DNA from: Thysanoteuthis rhombus
Lineage: Eukaryota; Mollusca; Cephalopoda; Oegopsida; Thysanoteuthidae
Reading direction: 5' to 3'
Length of the DNA stretch: 64,000 nt
Assembly: GCA_963457665.1 (NCBI GenBank)
Contig: OY735212.1
Location: 55,108,038 to 55,172,037, forward strand
Shown: one piece after another, positions 1 to 13,329 of the stretch
How the letters are laid out: every line of letters begins with the position of its first letter
How positions within the stretch are numbered: the first letter of the stretch is position 1
Program-made: the position numbers and the translations under genes
The notes under the pieces: model-generated
The model's input: the letters and a program-made list of their open reading frames with translations, nothing else
Told to the model about the DNA's origin: nothing
Databases searched by the model: none

Positions 1-41
1 TCTCATTCAAATCGTGTCTGAAACTTTTATTAAAATCTTTC

Positions 42-470
42 AATCAGAACTGTCAACATAGTTTCTCTAAATTTTCAGGATATTCTAGCTGGCTATGTAT
101 ATATCGCATGAACCGGCCTGACTGATGGATTTAATGAGTTGACCATTCAAACATTCACTTCCTATCATGTCTAGAAACATGTTACAGTTACAAATCTGAA
201 GAATAATGTTATATCTATAGGTTTTTTAGTGGAGGGTTTAATTTAAAATTAAGGTTTATGCTTAATCGATCCTTTAGTTTGCGTCCGCTTATTTTTTCCC
301 AGACTGTAAGTGATTACTGACCCCAAATGTCATCTGAAGTAACTTATTCTCTTATCGCTCCCTTTTCCAGTTTTTAAAAAAATTGATTCAATCATTTGAT
401 TATCCACAATACCCTATACTTCCAAAAGACGTTGGTCACGTGTTGTTTTCCATTTAGTGACTAACCAGAT
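42..470 (+). repeat. Interspersed repeat family A, copy 1
   Basis: This copy shows the ordered landmarks shared by all family A copies. A GTCA-rich 5' end (consensus AGAAACCGTCAACC) is followed by a CAGTTTTCAAGTTGGTC block, a GGCTGGCTATGTAT block, a TCAAACATTTACTCC block, a TAACTTATTCATTGATC block, and a 3' end resembling GTCACGTGACAGTTTCT then ATTGAGTGACTAACC. Full-length copies are about 400-500 bp. No coding capacity is seen. The element class is unknown. Confidence 0.75.
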
Positions 471-479
471 CAATTTTAT

Positions 480-1060
480 TCATCATTCTGCGCTCTTCGT
501 GCTAACGGTCGAAGAGCGTATCGACCCAGAGTGAGGTGATAAAAACCACGATTAAGAAAGTAAAATTAGTATTCAATGATAGTAAACATCTTCATCTAAA
601 AAATTTAGTACTCAACTATCTACTAGTGATGACCAAGTGAATAAGACCAAAGAAAATTGTGTAGTGACAGGACATTTCTTTCAACGATAACTCGAAAAAT
701 TTGAAAATGAATCCGTACTGAGATTGACTGTTAGTTTGATAAATTAATTCTTTTCGATCCGTTGATATTTGGGTGGGGAAATCTATTGTAATCTTGATTT
801 AGTGTCATGTCTTCTGCGTAGGTCGTTGGAGTTGTTCTACCAAACAATCATAGCTGGAGGCCGAGACTTGTCAGAATTTGAAAAGCAAAAATAACGGCAA
901 CGTCCGATTTTTGTGGCAGTTGTGACCTTTTTGTAACGTTCATTTCCTACGGTGCAAACAAAATCAATAATAAAAGTAAAAAAAAAATGAAAAAAATAAA
1001 CGTCAAATTTAGATGCATTAAGATGAAAAAAAAAAAAAGAATTTGTATGAGTTTAAAATA
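480..1060. other. No recognised feature
   Basis: AT-rich sequence with short A-runs near 979-1040. I see no open frame of note, no family match and no structural RNA. Confidence 0.5.
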
Positions 1061-1560
1061 GAGAAAAACTTGCCACCATAGTCAATAATTAAACAACCGT
1101 AGCGTCATAATTTGAAGTCATGGGGAAAGTTCCATCGAAGAATGAATACGTTAAAAACAATTTGATTTAAGACATCGCTGGTGTTTTCTACTGAAAAACA
1201 TCTGAAATAGAGTAAAAACATCTGCAAACATTTAGATTCTAGAATATCTAGATGTTATTCATAAACATGCCAGCATAAAGATTCCGAAAGATAATTTCAG
1301 AAAACGTCTTTTAGAATACTGATGTCAATTTACAAGTCTGTTGACAAAAGGGTATGACCAGGAGCGCTAGAACACCTAGGAAATTACTAAAACCGAAGGA
1401 ATAAAGCTTTAAAAGTTGAAAAGACTTACAGGTAAAAAAAACCAAACACGTCAGGAATAGTCTGATGGAATACTGATGCCAGTTTTAAAGACTGTTGACA
1501 AAACTACGCGGCCAGGAATGTTTGAACATACAAATGCTGGAACAATTTCAATTAAATAAA
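1060..1560. repeat. Repeat family B, copy 1 plus a partial duplicate
   Basis: The block aligns by eye with 3430-3800 and with the reverse complement of 36130-36490. Shared landmarks are a TTTGAAGTCATGG-like start, GGTGTTTTCTACTG, an ATTCTAGAATATCTAGA-like inverted motif, and AATACTGATGCCAATTT. The last landmark occurs twice here, at about 1316 and 1470, so the 3' part is duplicated about 150 bp apart. No protein is encoded. Confidence 0.6.
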
Positions 1561-1869
1561 GATAGAAACAAATAGCATGAATATGAAATAAAGAACGAAA
1601 ACCCATCTGAGATTGAACTTGAGACGTTTTTCCATCCAAAATGATGTGGAGTTTTGGAATGGATTCAGGCTAGGAAGACATATCTGCAATATAGAGGCTT
1701 AAGTAATCATGTAGGTGTCATGGTATCTAATGTTATGCAGTGTTTATATTCCCTTTTACCCTATAGTGATCGACTCACGCCTTGATCAAGTTGATTCTAT
1801 ACAATAACATGACGTAGACAAATAGTTTTTGTAGCATAGAAAAAAAAATTGTAGCCGCTCATTGATTGG

Positions 1870-2290
1870 GGCAGCTGCCTATTCCCCATCGGCTCTAAGT
1901 AAAAGCAAATATTTTGAATGCTTCTCACCTGAAAGATTGGCAAAACACAATACACGCTTTGAAGCTATTAACACAAAGCTATCGCTGTATCAGAGGTGAC
2001 ATGATGAAGGTGTTTAAATTGAGATCAGGCTTGTATGATAGATCAGCTGTGGAGTTCATCCGTACGAACAAGAACTCGACAGACGGCTCAAGTCCCAGAA
2101 CATATGATGTAAAATATCTTCCCAGCACTTGTAATAAGTCGAAATGCTCTTTTCTATCTGATCAGCAAACATGTACGACTCTCTATTGTAACATGCAGTT
2201 ACTGTAAATATAATCAACACATTTTAAAGCAATCTGGATAGATATTAAGAGAATTGGAGATTTAGGGTGACGATTGTAAGGTGGAAATTG
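1870..2290 (+). pseudogene. CR1/L2-like LINE reverse-transcriptase C-terminal remnant
   Basis: The open stretch 1914-2207 contains YRCIRGDMMKVFKLRSGLYD followed about 30 residues later by a YLPSTCNKS segment. This matches the conserved thumb/C-terminal region of CR1/L2/Rex-type non-LTR RTs (typically R.RGDMIEVFK..NGLYD ... R.H..K). After the stop near 2207, a different register still reads like the usual VNAFK..LD..W ending (INTF.SNLDRY). It is therefore a frameshifted, 5'-truncated relic. The N-terminal methionine of the open stretch is incidental. The family call is from memory of the motif, not a search. Confidence 0.8.
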
Positions 2291-2299
2291 AAATAACTC

Positions 2300-3420
2300 C
2301 CAGAAGTCATATACAAAAGAAATAGTTTAGATTTATTGGAGTCAGGTGGAGAGTATCCATCAGGAGTCGGACTGGAAATGATCTTCGTCATTAAGTCACC
2401 CTTTTGCCTGACAAAATAAGATTAATAAGCTTCTGACCAGCTCGTTGGTTAAGATGGTTGAATACTTCCAATCAGTACAGGAATTCAGTGTTCTTAACTA
2501 CACGTTCGCGAAATGATGATCTGAGAGTTGTGTTGAAAAGCTAGTCAAGACGCCACAGTAATGGCAATGCTTCCTCGAGGAAATTCGGATGCTATTGAAT
2601 ACTTTGCTCTCAATTTCCGATCCATTTTACAAACTTAAAACCATGGAATATTTATCTGGGAATTTTACAAAAAGCAACTGAAATTAAGATGAAAAATTAC
2701 CAGTCGAAACATAACAAAAACTGACAATGCTTCATCAAAGAAATTCGAAAAACATTGGACCATGCATCATCACTGTTACACGCTGCTCACTAAACAAATT
2801 GAAAGTTACAATCGAAATCCTGAAGCTGGTTCAACTGTCACCTTAAAAGTAGCCCTTTTACCTACTGTTGGCGAGACGCTCACAAAAGGGCTTCTAACAA
2901 AGGGTAGTGGCAAAAGCCCGTGCTACATTTGGTATGTGTTCTGTATAAGCTCACTGAAGTTAGTCTGTTTGGAAGAAAACATTATTGAGTAAAGAAGAAA
3001 TATTGAAAAGAAAGCAGAAAAGATAAAACATTTCAAATTTTGTTTAGACCATTGAACTCTTTCTTTGTGTTCTTCGTGTTGTTACTAGAAGATCCATTCA
3101 TCGGCCTTGGTCGGTCAAATAATCCTTAAGAAAAGAGGAAAGGAGAACATTATTTCATCAGGTTTCTTTTCGATTATAAACCCTAGGAAAATAAATCAGC
3201 CGAAATGTTGGTCTAACAACGTACATATACCATGACGTAGGATTTCTCAGAATAAAACTAGGAGTGTTATCGACAAAAAAAGAAAAATTATTGAAAATAA
3301 ATAATTGAAGGAAGATTTATATTGAGAGTTTTACGAAGACAACTTAATGTAATCATATTAAGACCACAATGATAGAGAGAATGAAATAGAAATGAGCGAA
3401 AAAGCAACATTAATATACAT
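2300..3420. other. No recognised gene; weak internal duplication
   Basis: A motif resembling ATGGCAATGCTTCCTC with a following GAAATTCG appears at about 2561 and again, mutated, near 2727. A 76-codon open stretch (2762-2992) has no recognisable motif and is probably chance. The remainder is AT-rich without clear features. Confidence 0.4.
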
Positions 3421-3429
3421 CAAATTAAC

Positions 3430-3800
3430 TGTTGATGATTGAACTAACCAAAGCCTCAAAATTTGAAGTTATGTGGGAAGAATTTCATCCATATAGTCAG
3501 AGTGGATTCTAGTTATGACACACTGGCGTTTTCCACAAAAAACGTCTGGAAAAAAGCAAAGAAAAAAGAAGCGAACTAGAAATATCTGGATTCTGGAGAA
3601 TCTAGAAGATATTAATAAACCTAACAAGAGAAAGCTCCGGAGAAGGTCAAGAAAGCTATAAAAAAAATAGAAGGTTGTAGTGGAGTACTGATGCCAATTT
3701 TTGAGTCTATAGTAAAAATTATATAAACACACAAACGTGCATATAAAACGTAATATAACCTTTTGCCACCTTTGATGGCTATAATTGTTCTTTATCATTT
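3430..3800. repeat. Repeat family B, copy 2
   Basis: This is the best-spaced copy in this orientation. It has TTTGAAGTTATGTGG, GGCGTTTTCCAC, TCTGGATTCTGGAGAATC, AGTACTGATGCCAATTT and a 3' CCACCTTTGATGGCT block. The last block is also present in copy 3 as CCATCTTTGATGGCT when reverse-complemented. Confidence 0.6.
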
Positions 3801-3831
3801 CGAAATATGAAGGAAAATGGGGCGAAGCATA

Positions 3832-4232
3832 AGGTTGATCACCAAATGGAGATTGTCATATGACGAACGTCTTTTGGCTGCATGTCATCTTAGGGCGATC
3901 AATCAAAAAGAAGTGATCACTGAATTATTTACCTTTTGTTCAGCAGTAATAGCAAGAAAATCCTGAATTTCAAAAAACAAACATTAATGCTGACACAAAC
4001 AGGAGATCAATTTAGCATAAACTTACACTGCAAATATAACATCCACTAAAACCCAGTTGAGGTGGAGGGATTTCTCCCTTGGCATGATAAAGTGTAATTG
4101 TAGAACTTTTCTGCCCTGTAGCCTTTGATATGCGTGATACACACATTCATACCGAGCCAGGCAATCAGTTTGGTCAACTTTAAGACTCAAGAAACCTATC
4201 TTGATGTTTTGTCGGGCAGTTTCTGATAGCGA
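3832..4232 (-). repeat. Family A, copy 2
   Basis: Reverse-complement copy spanning 3' landmark (TGATCACC...CATATGAC) through 5' landmark (GGCAGTTTCTG near 4216). The internal block ATTTAGCATAAACTTACA, a diagnostic of the family middle, is clear at about 4010. Confidence 0.75.
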
Positions 4233-4619
4233 AAACTCAACCAAGAGAAGACAACTCATGTCGTCCCAACGAAAATAACGATACGCATATCACAAAGCAT
4301 TTCACGTTTTCCATTGCAGGGAAGGGGTGTCAAAATGGCGCTACACATGTCTGCATTAGTTTTTAATAAATGAATAACGAAAAAGAAATGATTGATAAAT
4401 GTATGTAGGTGTTTTTCCTTGTATGCTTTCTGTGAATGTGAAAGAGTCAGAATATACGCTCACACATCTGGTTTTGTGCCACATGAGTTAAAAGCAGCCC
4501 GCAGAGAGAGGAAATTCAATTTTCTCGTAGATCGACTGACAAACTTGATTTACATTCAGCGCGGAAGGGCGATATATGAGGTGGTTTATTTAAGGAATAT
4601 GTACATGTTTGTAAGAATA

Positions 4620-5659
<1,040 letters not shown>

Positions 5660-5660
<1 letters not shown>

Positions 5661-6000
5661 GAAAATTGAGAGGGGGGAAAAGAAAATGCAAGAAATTAGT
5701 CATAGATTCCGATTTTAGAACGCTGGGATATTTGTATTTGTTTTGTAATTCTACGAAGGCTGAACTCGACAAACTCTATCGTCCTAGTTCGTTGATCGTA
5801 GATTTTCTGCCTAACGATTCGAGGAAAAAGATATTCACGCCAATTTAATATTTAATTGCATTACTTACCTTTTGAAATGCATAAAAAAATGATGAAATAG
5901 ACTTTTGAAGCTTCAGTAGAGGTCACAGTTGTAGATATTGAATTAGATTACTTACAGTTTGGTTCACTCAGCAACTTTTCTAAATTGACAAATCTGTCAA
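5660..6000. other. No recognised feature
   Basis: A 70-codon open stretch (5636-5848) runs out of the TA tract and shows no known motif. The rest is AT-rich sequence leading up to the mariner end. Confidence 0.4.
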
Positions 6001-6004
6001 TATA

Positions 6005-7100
6005 TTAGGTTGGTGCAAAAGTGAATGCGCTTTTTGTTATTCAATTTTTGAATAAACTATTATTTAACTATGATCATGGAATATAAGGAAGCAAGAATGT
6101 CGTTTTATTCAAGCTGACTGTTTACTTTTGATTATTTATTATATTTATTTGAGGCTAACAAATCAAAGCTGGAAAAAGAATTCAAGCCATCTTTTGAATG
6201 AATTCAAAATTGGACGTAAAGCAGCGGAATCTGGTCGCAATATCAAACAAGTATATAGCCAAGGAAATGTCGAAATGGAGACGAGAGCATTGAAGATAAA
6301 GGAAGTCATGGACGCTATTTTGTGATTGAAGTCATCCAGTTGTAAGCTTTTATTGGGACCCACACAGAACACTTCGAAAGGTGGTAGAACTAAATGTTGA
6401 CCATTCAATAGATGTTTGACATTTGTGCCAATATAAAAAGCAGGAAAACTTGACAAGTAGGTACTGCCAAAGCGGAACAAAAATAGAGAAAATTCGCCGA
6501 AACGAAGTCAGCTCTGCGCCTCTTCTACGCAATAAAACGATCTATTTCTTGATCACATTGTGACATGTTATAAAAATCCCCAAAACGGTTCTGTACAACA
6601 ATACTTCCATAAACCAAACCTGTATCGAAAGAATGATAGGATCACTTTCTTTTGGTCGGCAAGCAGAAACATTCACGACAACGTCTTGACTTCTGGCTAA
6701 AACATCACAGCAAAGTTTAGCCAGGAAATCGACAAAATGCACGTTTACGTTAAATATTGTGCAATCGAAAAGGACCTATTCTCCTCCTTGACAACATCCG
6801 ATTGCATGTCACGCGAATTTACCTGCAGGAATTGAACGAACTAAGCTAAGACCCCCTGCAGCCTTTCTCCGACTGCCTACCATTCTCTTCAATTATTTCG
6901 ACTTCTTCCTTAAAGGAATGATCTTCAACAACCTATCAGCAGCTCGAAACGCCTTCGGAAAATCCACTGTTTCCAGGACCCCAGAATTCTATGCATCCAG
7001 AATAAATTGACTTGTTTGTAGTCAGCAGAAATTGAGTAGACACTGAAGATTCTCATTTCGATTAATAATTTTTATTGTGAGACAGACTGCTTTAAAGTTG
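6005..7100 (+). mobile_element. Degenerate mariner transposon (Tc1/mariner superfamily)
   Basis: A TA dinucleotide is followed by TTAGGTTGGTGCAAAAGTG at 6005, a canonical mariner terminal repeat. In pieces across three frames the interior reads like a mariner transposase. The N-terminal helix-turn-helix region contains NEFKIGRKAAESGRNI (about 6199-6246). A VDHSIDV-like segment lies near 6398. A catalytic-region piece (GPILLLDNIRLHV, about 6771-6810) corresponds to the usual LLHDNARPH block with D preserved and the AR changed to IR. A C-terminal stretch resembling FFDFFLKGMIFNN...FYASRIN lies near 6895-7010. Stops and frameshifts are numerous. No 3' terminal repeat is visible, so the 3' end is approximate or truncated. 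Confidence 0.85.
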
Positions 7101-7490
7101 AAGAAATTGAAATATTCTTGCTCTAAACTAATAGCTTACCCGGCACAAATCTTAGAAAGTATTGTCGCAGTAATACTACAGTCCTGGGTAGAAGTGATCA
7201 AAACGTAATCACAATGCAACTCAATTGAATCGAAACCCTTCACGGTTATAGAAACAAACACAATTCTCAGACAATGCAGTTGAAATGTTTATTTTTTACT
7301 ATTATCGATTAGTCTAGCCGCAACAAGTTTGTACATTTTTGACCGGATCCGGTAAATTCGTGATATGAATTAGTCATGTCTTTTTTTTTTCCACCGAGAA
7401 AGACATCCTTTATTGCAATGTTTCTGTTCGGAAATAAAATAGAATTAGCAAGACTACTCTGGCCGATTTTGTTTGATTCTGCATCAATTT
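7100..7490. other. No recognised feature
   Basis: AT-rich sequence between the mariner remnant and a CAA/CAG tract. No counterpart of the mariner 5' terminal repeat is seen here in inverted form. Confidence 0.4.
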
Positions 7491-7491
7491 A

Positions 7492-7583
7492 AACAAAAAA
7501 ACAAAAACAAAAAAAACAGCAACAACAACAACAGCAGCAGCAGCAACAACAACAATAGCAGCAACAACAACAACAACAACTAC
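7492..7583. repeat. A-rich then (CAA/CAG)n microsatellite
   Basis: An adenine-rich start grades into mixed CAA and CAG triplets. The opposite strand gives a V/A-rich open frame that is an artefact of the repeat. Confidence 0.9.
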
Positions 7584-7671
7584 GAAAGGTTGTTTTTTGG
7601 CCTTTGTGTTGCAGTGTATTGAATTGGAATAACCGAAAAGACGAAACAAAGAAAACAGGTCTTGATAATCA

Positions 7672-8042
7672 CTCAATAGAAACCGTCACATGAATAATGT
7701 CATTTGGCAGCATACTGTGCTGCGGATGATCGATTGAAACATTGGGGAAAGGAGCGATAAATGAATAACTTACTTTTCTTGCCTTTTGTGCGTGGAGATC
7801 AATACAAATAGTCTGCATGATTGTCGCAGGACAGGAACTAAGAGACCAATTTAGTATAAACTTACATAGCAGATTACCCCTCCCCAACTAAAACATATTT
7901 GGGTGGGATTTTCAGAAAATAAATCCGTAGCTTTGTATCCCCATCGATGTAGCCTATACACATGATATATATATAGCCAGATAGATAGAAAGACCTGCTT
8001 AAAAACTGAGGAAACCTTTGTTGGCACTTTTGGTTGACAGTT
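7672..8042 (-). repeat. Family A, copy 3
   Basis: Complete reverse-complement copy from TCAATAGAAACCGTCACATG at 7674 to GGTTGACAGTTTTTT at 8031-8045. Both short inverted ends (AGAAACCGTCA / TGACAGTTT) are visible, so the copy defines the element boundaries well. Confidence 0.8.
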
Positions 8043-8059
8043 TTTTAAAAAAGGCTCTG

Positions 8060-8392
8060 ATATAGGTGCAAAAGTTGGGATGTGCTTGAAAGGTGTGATT
8101 GTTCTGTATATTTTCGTCCCCTCCCCGATGCCAGTTGTCAGTGTTTGAACCCAGATCAAAACTGGAATTTAGGAAACCAATTTTCAAGCCAAATGTCACA
8201 ATCATTATTCTTCTAAATTCCAGCACTTCCCTCAGTGTCCATGCAGTTCCTAGCAGTGCTGTGATCTGTGCAGTTCCAATCCTTTCTTTTATTCCAAGTA
8301 CCTCAAATCTCGCCCTCAGTGTCTTCGGCACAGTTCCAATTGCACCTATCATTACTGCTACCACCCTGATGTCCATGTATTCTTCTCCCTCT
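8060..8392 (-). pseudogene. LINE RT tail, 'GAIGTVP' family (family C)
   Basis: Reading down from 8376 the frame gives VMIGAIGTVPKTLRARF, then GIKERIGTAQITALLGTAWT and LREVLEF. This pattern (VVIGALGTV...L.QK.ALLGTARILRKVL) is the C-terminal signature I recognise from non-LTR retrotransposon RTs abundant in molluscs. The copy is 5'-truncated, and its upstream side meets a (TTG)(TTA)n microsatellite at 8395. The window has two other family C loci, at about 30.0 kb and 41.1-42.2 kb. Confidence 0.65.
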
Positions 8393-8394
8393 TG

Positions 8395-8409
8395 TTGTTG
8401 TTGTTGTTG

Positions 8410-8474
<65 letters not shown>
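8395..8474. repeat. (TTG)n(TTA)n microsatellite
   Basis: Seven or so TTG units followed by about 20 TTA/ATT units. It directly abuts the LINE RT tail. Confidence 0.95.
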
Positions 8475-8641
8475 TCCAAACGATTTGTCTTTATTACCAG
8501 AAATTGAATAACAGAGGTTATCCTCAGAACTCCACTACTGTTTTCACTCTCTTAGCTGACTGCTGACCGTACGTGCCTCATTTTCTGTGGTGTATGGCGT
8601 ATTGTAATAAATGCAGGTGACTAACGATTTTTTTTTTCTAG

Positions 8642-8958
8642 AACTTACGATCGATATGAGGTGGAAAAGCGATAAGATTTTTTTCTCCTCCGATTCTGTG
8701 TATCAGCCGAAATATCGTTCCAAAAGTTGTGATGATGGCTCCGACGACAGCGATGATGGAGATTGTTTTCGTGTGTCAGCATCTCAGCCAGACATTCGAA
8801 TGAATGTGATGAAAGATGCGGATCCTGCAGCAGGAAACCGAGTGACGTGTCTTCTTATTTTTCAGAGCAGCGGCGTCTCCGGCTACCTGAAATGTCACGG
8901 GAAGGGAGCTTACGTTTTGACATGGGAGATCATGTCACATAACCAAGCAGAAGAATAG
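8642..8958 (+). CDS. Possible terminal coding exon, protein unidentified
   Basis: A good polypyrimidine tract and AG (acceptor ending 8641) precede an open frame closing with TAG at 8956-8958. The stretch is less AT-rich than its surroundings and has an acidic run (DDGSDDSDDGD). The end reads SGYLKCHGKGAYVLTWEIMS after a PDIRMNV segment about 30 residues earlier. That spacing loosely recalls the DI.F.V ... G.L.C...G.YVL.WDN..S pattern of GOLD domains (Sec14-like/FYCO1 proteins), but it is too short and diverged to assert. A second possible acceptor (CTTCTTATTTTTCAG, ending about 8865) lies inside. An AATAAA lies at 8963, very close to the stop. It could equally be a chance open frame; no upstream exon was found. 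Confidence 0.3.
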
Positions 8959-8959
8959 A

Positions 8960-11900
8960 GGAAATAAAGAAAACATGACGATAGTAACATCAAAGTCCGC
9001 AACAACAACTAGTGAAATACCATCTCTGCTAATGATTTAAAACTATAAATATAAAAATGTGAAGAAGTTATGCAGAATTGGTAATAACAATATCAACTAG
9101 CAAAACAGTACTAAATTAAAAAAACAGAATAATTGAATTGCCTATAATATTTACTAAAATGAAAACTTAGAATAATGTGATTTATACAGTATTTAATAAA
9201 CAAGACTTTCCCATTTCAAAATGGCTGCGATCGTGAAATACCAACATATATATTGTGCTGAGGAAATTTTGAATCTCCTTACTTAGATAGTGAATTAGAC
9301 AGTGAATCGAGACGCTGCATAGATGATGATGGAATCGATGATTGAAATCAGTAGAAGCGATTAAAGTCCTAGATTTGTTAACTAAAGATCTTTCCAGATA
9401 TATCTGTGTTTGTAGCTTTGAGAAGGGTCATTAACACTCAACTCATATTGTGTTTCTGGTGATGGAACTCGTCGTTATTTAGATTGTAAACCTGCCGTTT
9501 CGGCCAATACGTTGTACAACCCTCGTCTGGGAATATCCGATGTATTAGCTTAGTTATCCGGACTGTGGAACGAGGACGATGTTCAAAGCTGAGAAAAATC
9601 AAGGAGGCAACCCATATGAATGCGTCGATTGAGTGTACCAGTCAGACAAGTGTGAAGTTCAAGCTGATGTAGCTTTTGCAATCCAACAGGGACAGGGTAT
9701 GAAAATCCTGACTTAACAAGATAAAAAAGTATCACTCAAAGCCAGCGTTGCAGTGTTGCAAAATTTATTTTTACCACCGACATATTTGGGTATTACGCCC
9801 TAAGAAAGCCGTAGAATAGATCGACCAAAACGGAGTGTCAACAACATAAACGATTCCAATCACAAAAAACTTTTTGAAAGATATCGCCAAGTTAGGCGTC
9901 TTCTTACTCTATTGGTGAATCGAATAGAGATTCATAGCTATTTGTAGATGGTATGGAGGCATTGAAAGCAACAACTGACTTAGAGTGACTAACATCTTAC
10001 AAGAAATTTCTTTGCACTGTATCTGCTTATTGAGGCAGTGAATTGGATTGTGATTAAGACAATCTGTAGAAACTAATGAAGGCAACGAAAGCAATTATTG
10101 TCCTGGAGAGGTTTACAAGATATCTAGCTGTGTGACACGACAATTTCCTACTGGGAAACTGTGTACCGGTCAAATGTGTCTTTGGACATTTGTGTCCGTT
10201 TTCTTTATGTTAGCCAAACATGTATGCATCAATAAATAGTTTCATTCCAATATACGTAAATGTCATATATGATGAAATTCTACATATTCATGTCATTTCC
10301 TTATCAAATAGATTTCTATTAACTAAGTTTAAACTTATAAATAACATTACCAATAGGATGCATGCTACAATCCCATTTCAATTAATTAATTGATTAACCA
10401 AAAATATCTGGGAACGTCAATGACCGGGGTGCATTTGATTGGGTCACAGTGGTCCAGGATGCAAATGTCCTACTACCATCTTACTTATATGATCTTGCAA
10501 GAACGTTAATAGCATATATGAATGTCAGCGAAGATTATGGACATTTTACATTATAATTTACGAATAAAACGCTCAGGAGTTGAATAAATTTGAAAATTAT
10601 CACTGTCGCCATTGATCAAAATTCACAAACATTTTATCATGTTGCGTCTTTTTGTCATAGAAAAAGGTTATGGAAAGGTACGGTGTTAGTACTATAAGAA
10701 GGTTCTTACCTTTCTGAATCAGACTCTTAGTAGTTTGATATCCATAATATGTTAATTTCTCAGCTTAAAAGTTCTATTTTAGAGTGTGATGTAACCAGCT
10801 CACGATCGTGGTTCTCGTCTGGCTTGTTCTGGTGAAATACTGTCAAACATCTGCGATATTTTTATCGACGGATATCTGTAATGTTTGTTGACAGGGACAA
10901 AAAAAAAAAGACTAGTATTTGTTCTACGGTACACGACTGAAATTTTCTTGAGAGATTGGACGTTCATGAAGACTCTAAGAGGTTGTGTTTTAATGATATT
11001 CTTCATGTTCTTGTTTGTATTGTGAAAACAAACTTATCAGGTTTTGTAGGCTTATCTGATTTACGTTTAGAAACACCATTGACAATCCGCCTCAAGTTTG
11101 TGTTCACATGTTTTAAATGTAGTTTTTTTTCCATTCATCGTCTAGCTTTGATATCATCTTCAAGTTATCAGCACCTCTCTTGTTTTTGCATGGTTGCTGT
11201 AGTGGTCTTGTTTGGTATGATTAAACAAAAATGGATTAGACAAACAGAAAAAAAGCTTCATAATATGTCATCTGTTTTCGCTTACTTCCACAGTTTTCAG
11301 CAAGAACCAAGGACTCACAGGAAGCAGGGATTTTCCATTCAAATTTGATACTCTCTCTATCTCTGTGTACATATATCAGGTCTGCTCACTAACTGTAATG
11401 CAGTCCCAGCTTTAATTATCTCTTTGTACAGAAATATTATTGAATAGCGTTAAATTGGATCCTGAAAGAATGGCATCGTCTTTCTGTTGTGCATGGTTGG
11501 CAAACAGCCAGATATAAGAACAAATTTCGGTTCCATGCATTGAATCTGGAGATAGATCATTATTCTCTACATTATTAAAACTTGTTGATATTATTTGCCT
11601 TTCGTAGATATCATAAGAATTATAATTGTCTCCCCTTGGCTTCATATAATGAAACGTTTAACCGCCAGAAGTGTTATTGTTGAATGCTTATTGTTTTATG
11701 AGACCAGATTTGCGCATACACATGTGTTATGGCAGGTATAATTAAACCCGTCGAGGTTCACAACGGTTGTAACAGCTTTTTACCGTAAGTACTCCAGTCA
11801 AAATAGATTTTAGGAAAGAATGATCCGCTCAATTGCCCAATCAACTATTTTCTTCACTGCCAAACCTTGTGGCACATGATAGAACGTAAATCGATGTGGA

Positions 11901-12480
11901 TTCATACCTTCCCAAAGGATATTAAGTGAACTATTTTCGGTGATAACTAAGCTGACTAATTGGTTGGACATACTAACTTGAGAGAATAATTGTACCTTAA
12001 CTATTCATCAACATATTATGTTTCAATCCTATCCGTGGCCTTGTTTGTTAAGGTCGACCATGATTGAACAGTTTCAAATTGCTCTGCCTGAGCACAGGGG
12101 AAGTGTTGTGTTTCAGCTTCCCACCAGTTTATCATGTTGAAAGTTTCCAAAAGGAAGAGAGTCCACGATACGTTTGAAGATCAGGATGCACGGCCATTTT
12201 GGTACCGACCATGCTCGATGTTGCTTAACATCTTCAATATTACGAGAACCGGTGTATCTAAAATGTGACAACAGCAAATAAATAGTGTGTCATGAAAATG
12301 GTCTTTTCATTTTGATAGGAACGTGCATACTAACCGTGATAGAAGTTAACGATAATAACAATCGTGCACGCGGTCTTCTCAGATTGTGTATGCTACGGGA
12401 GCTTTGTACTATATTTAATATTTAACTCTTCTTGTAGAGTTAAATGACTCGAGTATATTATGAGAATATCGAAAACATTA
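8960..12480. other. No recognised gene or repeat
   Basis: About 3.5 kb of AT-rich sequence. Open stretches are short (a 130-codon one at 10956-11348 is F/S/L-rich with no motif and is likely chance). The stretch around 9460-9900 is slightly less AT-rich and broken by stops; I could not assign it to any family. Confidence 0.4.
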
Positions 12481-12654
12481 TATGTTGATGAGTTGGTGTT
12501 GCTTGCATTAAATACTCAGTTTTATTTTGTGACACTATTTACGTCTTGTTACTTCTTCTCGTGGGGGATCAATATAAAGAATTGTTTGTCCATTGAATAT
12601 GTGTTGCTTGCAAATAAAATTCGATTCTTATCATGAGATAGACTCTTCCTATAG

Positions 12655-13042
12655 CCACTCAATCGAAACTATTGAATGACCAACATTTTTCGCAGCATGT
12701 TGTATTAGGGGTGATCAATTAAAAACATTCGGGAAATGGATTGATCGATGGATAAGTAACTTCTGATTGCTTTTGTTGGGTAGTGACCACTAAGTGTTTA
12801 GTTTGGCTCGAACTTACATTGCATATTGAACTTCCCACTGAAGACTTATTTAGCTGGAAAATTTACATAAAATGAGCATTGGGTTTCTTTTGGCATAATA
12901 AGGAGTAAATATTGGAAATTTTAGCACTTTAGCTCCATCGGTGCGACTTTTACACGTGATACACTCCTAGCCAGACAACTTAGAAGATTTAAAAACTGAA
13001 GAAATTTGCCAGTTTTAGTGGCTGTCCTGGTTGATGGTCACA
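12655..13042 (-). repeat. Family A, copy 4
   Basis: Full-length reverse copy. The 3' landmark ACTCAATCGAAACTATTGAA begins at 12657 and the 5' landmark (CCTGGTTGATGG) lies near 13028. Confidence 0.75.
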
Positions 13043-13329
13043 TGTTTAGAAACCCTCTAGGGCTTGGTCAATTTTGTGAAAGCTACTGTTGGGAAATAAT
13101 TGGATATTTCGCAAATAAATTGATTTGTCTTTTCTTTAAAAGTCGCTTTTATAATGTGGGACAACTTATGTTGAATTTCCCACACGATTCCGATGGGAAA
13201 TAAACTAAAAATATACCTTATTCTTGATTTGGTGTTTCTTGCAAAAAAATAATTGTTTTTTCAGTCTTTACGTTGGCTTCTTAAAGGAAATAATTAAAAT
13301 CAGCTTTCCAAGGAAAAGTATGAATTACT

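Noticed and set aside
9590-9660. Faint zinc-finger-like reading (NQGGNPYECVD, then YQSDKC)
   Set aside because: Interrupted by a stop, no histidine pair, and no repeat of the finger nearby.
10956-11348. 130-codon open frame
   Set aside because: F/S/L-rich composition of AT-rich DNA, no motif, no supporting splice or promoter context.
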